64,000 nt of DNA from Aquimarina mycalae (GTDB lineage: Bacteria > Bacteroidota > Bacteroidia > Flavobacteriales > Flavobacteriaceae). Numbering within the stretch: position 1 is the stretch's first letter; the number at the start of each line of letters is the position of its first letter. The notes beneath the pieces were generated by a model that was not told where the DNA came from, did not search any database, and saw nothing but the letters and a program-made list of their open reading frames with translations. Location: positions 532,851 to 596,850 of the forward strand of contig NZ_JARYGY010000001.1 in assembly GCF_029906345.1 (NCBI RefSeq), in the 5' to 3' direction. Position numbers and translations under genes: made by a program. Shown here in pieces: positions 1 to 7,870 of the stretch.

Positions 1-376
1 CATTATTCTGAAAACTATGAACTTTTCCTGTTAAAGGAGCAAGCACCTTAGTCTCAGCATCACACCAAACATCCAACCCCAAATGTATATTACGTTCGGT
101 TTCTGGATCTTGTTGATTAAAATGTACGCTTCTATTATAAATTGCGCGTGTTTCATTATAACCTCCATAGGCGACCTTAGCTCTTTTCGAAATCAAATAT
201 GCCTCTATATAATCCTCAAACTCATTAGATGATGATACATCTATTGCATTTAGCTTATTATTATGTATTGATAAATCAATAGCAACATATTCTTCTTTTA
301 AAAAACCCGTATCTATTACTGGAATAAAATCTTGAGAAATACTCTCAATAAATTGAGAAAAGCGGTGAATAGTCAT
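1..376 (-). CDS. M23-family peptidase (LytM-like), N-terminal part, cut by the window edge
   Basis: Translating the minus strand from the ATG at 376 gives an open frame of 125 codons that runs off the left edge, starting MTIHRFSQF and reaching ERNIHLGLDVW and APLTGKVHSF. The HLGLDVW stretch followed by APLTGKV is the first zinc-ligand region (HxxxD) and adjacent strand of M23 metallopeptidases, which cut peptidoglycan cross-links. The distal HxH ligand lies outside the window, so activity cannot be judged. No signal peptide is visible. Its ATG overlaps the stop codon of the upstream monooxygenase by one base (TAATG), so the two are probably translationally coupled. Confidence 0.75.
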   Translation of the reverse strand, partial: MTIHRFSQFIESISQDFIPVIDTGFLKEEYVAIDLSIHNNKLNAIDVSSSNEFEDYIEAYLISKRAKVAYGGYNETRAIYNRSVHFNQQDPETERNIHLGLDVWCDAETKVLAPLTGKVHSFQNN

Positions 377-1704
377 TAAGCACTTTTTGAAGTAATTTTT
401 GGTTCTTTAGAAATCCAGTTCTTAGGCAGCTGTTTTAATAAAGACTTTCTAAATTTATGATAATCTACAGTTATTGTATGTCTTGGAGTATCAATCTGTT
501 TATAATGCGGATGCGTAACTTCTCTTTCGCAGAGTTTCTTGATATTTACTGGCATGTTCCATGTTCCTGTTAAATAATTAGCCAATACCTTACTTTGCAA
601 TTCTGATCCTGGCCAGATACAACCTAAAGGCTGAAACATTCCCACAAAAAATAAATTATGATATTCTTTATGAAACATCTTTAGGTATAATGGAACTGCA
701 CCTGTACTATAATCAATCAAAGATGTATCAAAAAACGAATGCTTTAACACGTACCCAGTACAGGCAATAATCACATCAAAATCTTCTTGAGTTCCATCTT
801 TAAAATGAACTGTATCTTGATCGAGTTTTTCTATATCTACCTTAGGATGGACTTTTCCATGCCTTACTTTATACAGCAATTCATCATTAATAGTTGGGTG
901 TGTTTCGCCAAACTTTGTTTTAACCTCTTGCAAGCCATACAATTTATTTTTACCCAATAGTATATTAAGCAACCTATCATTAAACCAGCTTCTGATTTTT
1001 ACAGGAAGCCAAGATGATCTAGCTCCTACTATATCCGAAGGCAACCCAAAAAAGAACTTAGGTATGATTCTGTATCCTCTACGCCAACTAATAGCTGTTC
1101 TTTTACTTACTCTGCTGGTTTCTACGGCAACGTCACAGGCAGAATTACCACCACCAATCACCAAAACTCTTTTGTTTTTAAAAGGAGCAGCTTTTTTATA
1201 AGTATGCGAGTGCATAAATTCTCCTTTAAAGCTACCAGGATACTCTGGAATCCTAGGAACTGAATGATGTCCGTTACAAACTACTAAATCGGTAAACGAC
1301 TCGGATCTTTCTTTTCCGTTTTGTACAATTATAACATTCCATTCTTTATCACTAATCCGTTTACAATGTTTTACAATTGTTTCAAACTCTATATAAGGAT
1401 ACAGATCAAATTGCTTTGCATACGCCTGAAAATACCTTCTTAATTCATCATGAGATGGATAATCTGCTACAGAAGGATCAAAATCATCAAAAGTATAATC
1501 TTCGTATTGAGATAATGTTTTGGAACTTATGATATGAGTTGTTTCAAATACGCTAGAATGACTTATGTCTTCAGAAAAAATCCAATTCCCTCCTACTTCA
1601 TTATTACGATCATACGCAACAACATCCAGGTTCTTATCTTTTAAATTTTTAAGTGCAGTAATACCACTTGGTCCTGCTCCAATAATACATACTCTTTGTT
1701 TCAT
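376..1704 (-). CDS. Flavin-containing monooxygenase (FMO-like)
   Basis: 442 residues, the normal length for bacterial FMOs. The N-terminus has the FAD-binding Rossmann motif GAGPSG (residues 9-14). A second NAD(P)H-binding motif, VIGGGNSA, lies near residue 183. Between them, around residues 160-172, is FKGEFMHSHTYKK, which fits the FMO identity motif FxGxxxHxxxYK. The family uses FAD, NADPH and oxygen to oxygenate soft nucleophiles (N or S), or acts as a Baeyer-Villiger enzyme; the substrate cannot be told here. It is cytosolic, with no signal peptide. It sits directly upstream of the M23 peptidase gene with a one-base overlap. The family call is firm; the substrate is unknown. Confidence 0.9.
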   Translation of the reverse strand: MKQRVCIIGAGPSGITALKNLKDKNLDVVAYDRNNEVGGNWIFSEDISHSSVFETTHIISSKTLSQYEDYTFDDFDPSVADYPSHDELRRYFQAYAKQFDLYPYIEFETIVKHCKRISDKEWNVIIVQNGKERSESFTDLVVCNGHHSVPRIPEYPGSFKGEFMHSHTYKKAAPFKNKRVLVIGGGNSACDVAVETSRVSKRTAISWRRGYRIIPKFFFGLPSDIVGARSSWLPVKIRSWFNDRLLNILLGKNKLYGLQEVKTKFGETHPTINDELLYKVRHGKVHPKVDIEKLDQDTVHFKDGTQEDFDVIIACTGYVLKHSFFDTSLIDYSTGAVPLYLKMFHKEYHNLFFVGMFQPLGCIWPGSELQSKVLANYLTGTWNMPVNIKKLCEREVTHPHYKQIDTPRHTITVDYHKFRKSLLKQLPKNWISKEPKITSKSA

Positions 1705-1794
1705 AAACTAATTATAACAAACAAGTATGTAAAATAGAGAATGTATTGAAGTTTAAAAAATATTTTATGATTTTAGTAGTATAAATTCTTCAAT

Positions 1795-2187
1795 TCACAA
1801 AGCAAACCTTCTATCAATTCTCCTTTTAATTATTGTAATCTGAACAACAAACAATACAGTCATAAATATAATTCCATAGATCGTAGTGGTATGGAACTTA
1901 AAACCAGCAAGAGGGTTCTTAAAGCCTTTTTCAGCAAGAAAAGAAAGTTCTAATCTATCCATAATCGAAGTACCTTCGGATAGAAATAAACCGAAAGCTA
2001 ATAGACCAATAGAAAAAACGCTAATCATCATCCAACTTTTTTTAGATATCAAAGGTGTATATAAGGTAGATGCTTTTGTTGAAGTGATTTTTACCTCGTT
2101 CATTACGTTATGTAAAAAATCATTAGATGGATGTTCTACACCAGCTTCTTTAACCAAGTTCTTTATATCATTATATTGCTTGTCCAT
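1795..2187 (-). CDS. Small membrane protein, probable anti-sigma partner of the adjacent ECF factor
   Basis: 130 residues with two clear hydrophobic segments (about 52-70 and 100-118) and a short basic tail. The first 45 residues are polar and could be a cytosolic sigma-binding part. Its ATG lies 17 bases inside the end of the upstream ECF sigma gene, an arrangement typical of a sigma factor and its regulator. No FecR domain or zinc-binding anti-sigma motif (HxxxCxxC) is visible, so the anti-sigma role rests on gene order, size and membrane topology only. Confidence 0.6.
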   Translation of the reverse strand: MDKQYNDIKNLVKEAGVEHPSNDFLHNVMNEVKITSTKASTLYTPLISKKSWMMISVFSIGLLAFGLFLSEGTSIMDRLELSFLAEKGFKNPLAGFKFHTTTIYGIIFMTVLFVVQITIIKRRIDRRFAL

Positions 2188-2758
2188 TTTTAGTATTTAT
2201 TTCTGGTGAAATATGATGCTTCAATATCGAATATAGTTTTTTTCTACTTCGATATAACTTTATTTTTATATTATCTTCTGTTAATCCTACGATTTCCTTA
2301 ATTTCTTTTACACTTTTCTCATCATAATAATACAATGTTATAATTGCTGCTTCCACTTCAGGGAGCGTAAGTATACTATCAGATATTATTTGCTTTCTTT
2401 CTTTATCTTGCAAATAACTTAATGCATCGTTAACCAATCCTGCCTCACCTTCGCTTATCTCCTCTATCAACTCTGTAGAAGTAAATCGTTTTTTTGCTTT
2501 AATAGCATCCAAACTCTTCCTATATGCAATCGTATATAACCAAGTCGAAAATTTAGCTTCTCCTCTATAATTTGATAATGATTTATACGCTTTTATAAAT
2601 GCATCCTGCGCTACTTCTTCGGCTTCTTCATTATTTCTAATCATTCTATACACTACAGTATATACCAGATTCTGATAACGTTCTACTAAGAACGAAAACG
2701 CATTAGTATCTCCTCCAAGCACTTGCTCTATATAATATTGATCTGATTGATGGTTCAT
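2171..2758 (-). CDS. ECF-type RNA polymerase sigma factor
   Basis: 195 residues with the two-domain layout of ECF sigma-70 factors. Region 2 spans about residues 20-90 and includes EEAEEVAQDAFIKAY and FSTWLYTIAYRKSLD. Region 4 (about 125-180) includes VKEIKEIVGLTEDNIKIKLY, a helix-turn-helix for the -35 region. Regions 1 and 3 are absent, as usual. The gene heads a two-gene operon with the 130-residue membrane protein, overlapping it by 17 bases, so it is probably held inactive by that protein until an envelope signal arrives. The stimulus and regulon cannot be read from the sequence. It is divergent from the gene at 2908. Confidence 0.92.
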   Translation of the reverse strand: MNHQSDQYYIEQVLGGDTNAFSFLVERYQNLVYTVVYRMIRNNEEAEEVAQDAFIKAYKSLSNYRGEAKFSTWLYTIAYRKSLDAIKAKKRFTSTELIEEISEGEAGLVNDALSYLQDKERKQIISDSILTLPEVEAAIITLYYYDEKSVKEIKEIVGLTEDNIKIKLYRSRKKLYSILKHHISPEINTKNGQAI

Positions 2759-2907
2759 TTATTCATAAGACGATACATTCTGATCACAGGTTACACCATA
2801 TTACTAAAAAGATACAAAATATATTTTTCTTGATATTTTTGTAACCAGATAGGAATAGTAAACGTCATAGTTAAAAAACGAACAGTTTAATCTTTAAATT
2901 TAACATT

Positions 2908-3258
2908 ATGAGTTTGATCGACGCACTAATACCACTATCCATATTTGCATGTATTTTTGGTATTTTTTATTTATTTGTTACTGCAAGGAATAAAGAAAGA
3001 ATGGCCCTTATTGATAAAGGAGCAGATGCCTCAATTTTTTACAGTAGTAAAGAAAAAAGAGTTACTCCAGTATGGAAAGTATTTATTCTTAATTTCTCCT
3101 TATTACTTATGGGTATTGGATTAGGTATTTTTATTGCTGGTATTCTTCATTACTCCTTAGGAATAGAAGAAGAAATTGCTTTTCCAGGTACTATCTTTTT
3201 AATGGCTGGTGCAGGATTATTTACCGGTTTTACAATGACCAAAAATTTAGACAAATAA
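2908..3258 (+). CDS. Small inner-membrane protein, DUF6249-like
   Basis: 116 residues with three hydrophobic segments (about 6-24, 57-80 and 90-110). Between the first and second is RNKERMALIDKGADASIF, a pattern I associate with the DUF6249 family of small Bacteroidota membrane proteins often encoded next to ECF sigma genes. No enzymatic motif is visible. It is divergent from the ECF sigma operon. A TATTTTTG box at 2834-2841 could be its -7 element, although that leaves a leader of about 66 nt. A strong hairpin at 3283-3310 follows the gene. The family name is from memory of the motif. Confidence 0.6.
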   Translation: MSLIDALIPLSIFACIFGIFYLFVTARNKERMALIDKGADASIFYSSKEKRVTPVWKVFILNFSLLLMGIGLGIFIAGILHYSLGIEEEIAFPGTIFLMAGAGLFTGFTMTKNLDK

Positions 3259-3282
3259 TCACCTTAGTTTATTTTAAATAAT

Positions 3283-3310
3283 AAAGACCTATCATTTCTG
3301 ATAGGTCTTT
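3283..3310. terminator. Terminator hairpin between convergent genes
   Basis: Perfect 12-bp stem AAAGACCTATCA / TGATAGGTCTTT with a 4-base TTTC loop, 24 bases after the stop of the gene at 2908-3258 and 45 bases past the stop of the opposite-strand gene ending at 3355. The stem ends in A/T runs on both sides, so it could serve both directions. Confidence 0.7.
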
Positions 3311-3354
3311 CCCCCAAATTCTACTTATTTATAAATAAATAAATTTTAATTTTT

Positions 3355-3990
3355 CTAGTTATAAGCTACTATAGTACCATCTTGCACATCTTCAAACATC
3401 TCAATCACAACAGACTGTCCATAGTTGTTTTCTAAAATATACTTACCTGCAGGTAGTTGTGCTAAATCAACCGTTTCAGTTGTTTTAGATAATACGTGAA
3501 CTTTATCAACTACTTCAAATAATTTAATCTTATCTCCTTCTTCAAAATTTAATACAGTAACAAGATCTCCTTCTCTTAAAATGTCTAAAGGATTTAATTC
3601 AGATTTAGAATAGTAATTTTCTAACTCTTCCTCAACGCTCATATCGTTAACTGGCATTGCATCACTATCTCTTTCTACTATATAATCAGTTCCTAATGCT
3701 TCATCTATTATGATATCGATATCTGTTTTTTCTATAACCACAGACTGACCTTCATTATTTTCTAACAAATATTTACCTGATGGTAATTGACTAAGATCTA
3801 TTTGCCCTCTTGTTTTAGACAATATATGATCACCTGTTTCTACTTCAAACAACTTAATTTTGTCTCCATCTTTAAAATCAACCACAACAACAACAAGACC
3901 TTCTCTTGCAATCTGCAAGTTGTCATCATTATTACGAGCATTAAGATTTACGAAGAAAAGTAAACCGAAAATAAATGCTAAAGTTCTCAT
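3355..3990 (-). CDS. Secreted protein with two T9SS-CTD-like beta repeats
   Basis: 211 residues with a signal peptide (about 1-18, ending near LNARNN). Two copies of a unit of about 65 residues follow: DFKDGDKIKLFEVETGDHIL, then LSQLPSGKYLLENNEGQSVV (about 30-95), and NFEEGDKIKLFEVVDKVHVL, then LPAGKYILENNYGQSVVIE (about 140-205). An acidic linker joins them. Each unit (VTVxDFxxGDKIKLFEv...LPxGKYxLEN..GqsVViE) resembles the Ig-like fold of T9SS type A sorting domains (VKIFxxxG...LxxGxYxLxi...G...kivi). Here no enzyme domain precedes it. Its own role is unknown. It is related to the next gene upstream, 4353-4655. Confidence 0.75.
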   Translation of the reverse strand: MRTLAFIFGLLFFVNLNARNNDDNLQIAREGLVVVVVDFKDGDKIKLFEVETGDHILSKTRGQIDLSQLPSGKYLLENNEGQSVVIEKTDIDIIIDEALGTDYIVERDSDAMPVNDMSVEEELENYYSKSELNPLDILREGDLVTVLNFEEGDKIKLFEVVDKVHVLSKTTETVDLAQLPAGKYILENNYGQSVVIEMFEDVQDGTIVAYN

Positions 3991-4352
3991 TGTCTGGATT
4001 TTTAAATTGTAATATTATTACGTGATTACCTTACAATAATATTGTTAAATTATCGTTAGACGAAGAAAATAGGCAACTTTTAGATCAAATGATTTTGATT
4101 TTCGACCAATGACACAAAAATGTCACTTTTCCACACTTTACCACATCAAGACACTGTTTGTCAGTGTTTTAGGTTTGTTTTTTATTAAAAACATAGATGA
4201 AAAGCACATTATCTAGGTGAATACCTCAAAAAAGAAAAGTCTAATAGTTCTGATTTCCTAACAATAATGTTAACAATACGTGTAAAATGATAATTAAATT
4301 AACATTAACCCGTGTAATTTATAAATCATTCCTTAGTTCTTTTGAACTATTT
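3991..4352. other. Intergenic region, 362 bp, no gene seen
   Basis: AT-rich spacer between two related secreted-protein genes on the minus strand. It must hold the promoter of the 3355-3990 gene, but I see no clear TAnnTTTG box and no convincing open frame or strong hairpin. Confidence 0.5.
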
Positions 4353-4655
4353 TTATTTAACGTAATGTTCTTCGTCAACGAATTTCTTCTCGACAACAAC
4401 TTTTCGTCCTTTTTTATCGATTAAAAGGTATTTACCAATTGGAAGTTGGCTTAGATCGAAGATTCCTCTTTTGGTTTTGTAGGTAATAATTTTACCTGTT
4501 CTTAACTCAAACAATTTTACTTTGTCCCCATCTTTAAAATCCACTACAGTTATAATATCTCCGTTACGGCTAACGATAAGATCTTCATCTGACCAATTAT
4601 TCCCAAACAAAACTGTAGCACAGAATAAAGAAAAAATTAGTAATAATTTTTTCAT
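4353..4655 (-). CDS. Small secreted single-repeat protein with a T9SS-CTD-like fold
   Basis: 100 residues. A signal peptide (MKKLLLIFSLFCATVLFGNN) is followed by one copy of the repeat found twice in the neighbouring 3355-3990 protein: VVDFKDGDKVKLFELRTGK, then FDLSQLPIGKYLLIDKKGRK and VVVEKKF. The protein is little more than this one beta domain after export. It may be a paralogue that gave rise to, or was derived from, the two-repeat protein. No catalytic motif is visible and the function is unknown. Its own promoter is expected in 4656-4840; I could not pick out a clear box. Confidence 0.75.
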   Translation of the reverse strand: MKKLLLIFSLFCATVLFGNNWSDEDLIVSRNGDIITVVDFKDGDKVKLFELRTGKIITYKTKRGIFDLSQLPIGKYLLIDKKGRKVVVEKKFVDEEHYVK

Positions 4656-4842
4656 AAGCTACTAAAATTACATTAATATGATTTGTATTTTCCCACTTTA
4701 AATTTACTACAAAAACAGATTGTCTAAAAGGGTCTATGTAATTTTTAGCTTAATTTTTCTTATTCCAGATGAAATACACAAACAAGGGTTGTTTCAATTA
4801 AAAAATGTAATCTTATATTTACAAAAAAGACATAAAAACGGT

Positions 4843-4880
4843 TGTAAAAAAAGTCCTACCATATTGATTAGCAGGACTTT
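4843..4880 (-). terminator. Rho-independent terminator of the ECF/DUF4097-like operon
   Basis: On the minus strand an 8-bp stem AAAGTCCT / AGGACTTT with a 15-base loop is followed at once by a run of seven T residues. It lies 29 bases after the stop of the gene ending at 4909. Confidence 0.85.
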
Positions 4881-4908
4881 CTACAATTAACACACTATTA
4901 TAAAAAAT

Positions 4909-6285
4909 TTATTGTAATATGATATCGCTATATTTTGCATTGATGGTGATCACTTTATCTGTATTACGAGTTTTATGAAACCCATTAACAAATACATTTC
5001 CAAAGTTTTTTCTTGCTTTTGCTTCTATTGTTTTTGGTAAAGAGATTCTGCTCTGTACTCCGCTATAGGATATATTAAAAGCATTTTTAGGCAGATTTAA
5101 TTTAAAATCACTATTCTCAACAGCGAGGTCTAAGGTATCAAATGATTCTGAAAGATTAGCAATAGTAATCGCTCCAAAACTACCAGATATAGCTCCATTT
5201 TCTTCTAATTCCTGAATAAAAATATTGCTCGAATCTGCATTTACTCTTAGATTCTTAGCATTCTGAATTCTACAATTTTTCACATAATTTACAGCCAATC
5301 TACCACTATTCCATTGTTTAATAGACACAGGAGAATAAGAAACTCTCACGAAGGTACGATCACCTTCTATAATATTAGCATCTAAGCTTGTATGCGATAA
5401 AGAAGCTATCATATTGGTAGTTTTCTCAGCAAGTTTAATATCACCATGGCGAATATTAAGTTTAAGTAATGCAGCTTTAGGCATTTTCACCTTTACAATT
5501 CTATCTATTTTTCCCGAATTAACTGATGAATTACTACTATAACTATAGACCATAACGTTAGCACCGTTTCTTTGCGTTATTTCTATATCTCCAGAGAATT
5601 GAGAGGCCCAAGCTTGCATTCTTTTTGCAAATTCTTCTCCTTCCCAATTTTGAGGAGTAATCGCTACCTGAGATTGTATTTTATTTGCATTTTTACTCAA
5701 TTCATTCGTCCAGTTTTTTACTACATTTTCATAGTTATCTCCAAACTTTTCTTTTATTTGATCTCCCCACTGCTGGATGTACTTTTCCTCATTTTCTTTA
5801 TACTTGTTTGTATCAAAATTCATACTAGCCAAGTTTTCAGAAAGTGCACTAGGCATGGGATTGTTTTCGATATTTTTTAAAATAGGCCCCAACATATCGG
5901 TAATCATTAATCCTAACATCTGAGATTCTGGAAGGTTCCTATTAGATGTAGCTGATATGTTTCCTCTCCAAAAATTTCCAGTAATAGAATTTAAAGTAAT
6001 CTCACGACTGTTACCAATTGCTTCGATTCGCCAATTATGTAATAAGCGTTCTTTATTTTCTTCGGTAATATTCTCTCCTTCTATATAAGCTTCTATCTCA
6101 ACCGAGTTTTTATTCCAAGTCTCAAATACAACCTGAGTATGGCTGGTATTTAAATTAATTATAACATCATTATTTACGACAAACTTCTCACTAAGTTTAT
6201 GTTGTTTATCTTGGGCAAATAACCCTGCAAAACATACTACACTTAGAGTAATAAAATTAAGCTTGTATATCAGTGTAATTTTCAT
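4909..6285 (-). CDS. Exported protein with a DUF4097-like beta-helix region, third gene of an ECF sigma operon
   Basis: About 458 residues. The frame can be opened by a TTG at 6291, but an ATG two codons later (6285) is the likelier start. A signal peptide (ITLIYKLNFITLSVVCFAGL) is followed by a beta-rich N-terminal part with NVVIxLNTSHTQVVFETW-like wording, a Gln/Asn/Lys-rich helical insert (about 125-215), and a C-terminal half (240-458) of short repeated strands (HGDIKLAEKT, NSDFKLNLPKNA, YSDIILQ). This fits DUF4097-type beta-helix proteins often found with envelope-stress sigma factors. The first 29 bases overlap the anti-sigma-like gene, so it is co-transcribed with it. No enzyme motif is visible; a structural or sensing envelope role is inference. 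Confidence 0.75.
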   Translation of the reverse strand: MKITLIYKLNFITLSVVCFAGLFAQDKQHKLSEKFVVNNDVIINLNTSHTQVVFETWNKNSVEIEAYIEGENITEENKERLLHNWRIEAIGNSREITLNSITGNFWRGNISATSNRNLPESQMLGLMITDMLGPILKNIENNPMPSALSENLASMNFDTNKYKENEEKYIQQWGDQIKEKFGDNYENVVKNWTNELSKNANKIQSQVAITPQNWEGEEFAKRMQAWASQFSGDIEITQRNGANVMVYSYSSNSSVNSGKIDRIVKVKMPKAALLKLNIRHGDIKLAEKTTNMIASLSHTSLDANIIEGDRTFVRVSYSPVSIKQWNSGRLAVNYVKNCRIQNAKNLRVNADSSNIFIQELEENGAISGSFGAITIANLSESFDTLDLAVENSDFKLNLPKNAFNISYSGVQSRISLPKTIEAKARKNFGNVFVNGFHKTRNTDKVITINAKYSDIILQ

Positions 6286-6868
6286 TTTCAATTTTTTCTA
6301 ATTCTTTTAGTTTGTCTTTTAGTCTGTTTAGGAGTGCAAGTCTCAATGTTAAATTCTCCATCATTGCCTCTACACTTTGTAGGTTTGGACCGACTTCAAT
6401 TAATTCTTTATTAAGATCTTGGTATTCTTTATCTAAATTTTCAAGTCTTTTCATAAAACTTTCTACCAATTCTCTATTTGTATCGTCAACGGTAATCTGA
6501 GATAATTCAAACTTTATACTGGTAAGTAAATAGTTTTCTGCTTTTTCGTACTCTGGAGATATTTCCGCAAGTGGTGATGTTTGCTTTGTTAACACTACCT
6601 TAGCATCTTTTACTAAAGGTGTATCTACATTCACCATCTGAGGTCCATCGATACTATTGCTTCCAAATTCATTAAAAGCAAACATAGAGACCGAAAGAAT
6701 TACAACAACACTTGCCGCTACTCTAAGCCATCCATAATTAAATTTTCTGGCTTTAGCAGGCAGTTCTTCTTCTAATCTAGACATAAAACGTTGTTCATGT
6801 CCTTTTCTTAAATGTTCCGTAGGAATCCTGTTATCCTGTTTTAATAACTCTCTAATATCCTGTCCCAT
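6257..6868 (-). CDS. Putative anti-sigma factor with one membrane span and a coiled coil
   Basis: 203 residues. The N-terminal 45 residues are charged and face the cytosol. One hydrophobic span (WLRVAASVVVILSVSMFAF, about 45-64) follows. The rest is predicted periplasmic, ending in a long Leu/Glu/Lys-rich helical stretch (about 110-200) that looks like a coiled coil. It lies between an ECF sigma gene (17-base overlap) and an exported DUF4097-like gene (29-base overlap), the classic place for the membrane-bound anti-sigma factor. The sequence does not show a zinc-binding anti-sigma motif, so the assignment rests on topology and gene order. Confidence 0.7.
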   Translation of the reverse strand: MGQDIRELLKQDNRIPTEHLRKGHEQRFMSRLEEELPAKARKFNYGWLRVAASVVVILSVSMFAFNEFGSNSIDGPQMVNVDTPLVKDAKVVLTKQTSPLAEISPEYEKAENYLLTSIKFELSQITVDDTNRELVESFMKRLENLDKEYQDLNKELIEVGPNLQSVEAMMENLTLRLALLNRLKDKLKELEKIENENYTDIQA

Positions 6869-7397
6869 CTCTTAAATGTTTTAATTGATCCTGAAGCTGT
6901 TTTTTTCCTCTATGTACTAAAGTTCTTGATGCCACTGGAGTGATATCTAATATTTCGCTGATTTCTTTATGATCATATCCTTCAATCAAGAATAACATTA
7001 CAGCATATTTATATTTTTCTGGCAATCTTTCTATTGCAGCCTTTACTTCATCAACTGTAGTAGAATCAGAAACAGACCAATCATTCTGCTCTTCTACTGT
7101 ACCCATCACCTGTTCATTAATAGCAACCATGTTCATTTTTTTTGCTTTGAGCATATCAATACTCTTGTTAATCACTATACGCTTAAGCCAGGCTCCAAAG
7201 GTCACATCCCCTGTAAATTGGTGGAGTTTCATAAAAGCTTTGATAAAAGATTCTTGCATAGCTTCTTCTGCCTCAAAAGGATCTTTAAGGAATCTTAAAG
7301 CCACATAATACATACCATCACAGTACTTATTATAAAGCTTCATCTGTGCTTTACGATCATTAGACCTACATTGTTCTATTAGCTCGCTCTGTAACAA
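6852..7397 (-). CDS. ECF-type RNA polymerase sigma factor with a TTG start
   Basis: 181 residues with sigma region 2 (EAEEAMQESFIKAFMKLHQF, then FGAWLKRIVINKSIDMLK, about 40-95) and region 4 (EKYKYAVMLFLIEGYDHKEI, then ITPVASRTLVHRGKKQL, about 120-175). The only sensible start is a TTG at 7397, because the frame has an in-frame stop ten codons further upstream and no ATG until MKLYNKY. It heads a three-gene operon with a membrane anti-sigma-like protein and an exported beta-helix protein, closed by the terminator at 4843-4880. This layout suggests an envelope stress response; the inducing signal is unknown. Confidence 0.92.
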   Translation of the reverse strand: MLQSELIEQCRSNDRKAQMKLYNKYCDGMYYVALRFLKDPFEAEEAMQESFIKAFMKLHQFTGDVTFGAWLKRIVINKSIDMLKAKKMNMVAINEQVMGTVEEQNDWSVSDSTTVDEVKAAIERLPEKYKYAVMLFLIEGYDHKEISEILDITPVASRTLVHRGKKQLQDQLKHLRDGTGY

Positions 7398-7636
7398 ACT
7401 TATACGTATTTTGGTTAGTGATTACTTCTTTAAAACTGTTCTAATTACTATTCTTTACTAAAGACGAGGTTCAATACTCAGCTGTTGCAAAATTAAACAT
7501 AAAAAATACCTAAAAAAACAGAAGGTGCTGAATATCAAAATATTAATAAAAAATTAACGACCAACAAAGTAAGCATTTTTAATAAATACCTACTATTTCT
7601 AAAATAATAAATTTAATAATTAATATGTCTTAAAAA

Positions 7637-7864
7637 ATGTCCGATACAGCCAACTTAAATAGCAGCCCAAATTCTAAAGAAATTGAAAATGTAATTCACT
7701 TAATTAAAAACAATGTAGATTGCACAAAAGCCATTATTAATCATATAGATGATTTTCTCGAAACCAAACAATTACCAAAATCTATTTTGGATGCATTGAT
7801 TACTCAGAGAAATGCTTGTGCTGTCAATATTATGAATTTTACAAGGGTAATGCATCATATATAG
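7637..7864 (+). CDS. Small conserved-looking hypothetical protein
   Basis: 75 residues, ATG start, cytosolic and mostly helical, with two cysteines (NVDCTKAI and RNACAVN). No family is recognised. The gene is short but plausible: it is the only open frame in its stretch, it has normal base composition for this genome, and its stop is six bases before the end of the opposite-strand oxidoreductase gene. It is divergent from the ECF sigma operon at 7397, from which it is separated by about 240 bases that must hold both promoters. Confidence 0.55.
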   Translation: MSDTANLNSSPNSKEIENVIHLIKNNVDCTKAIINHIDDFLETKQLPKSILDALITQRNACAVNIMNFTRVMHHI

Positions 7865-7870
7865 AAAAGC

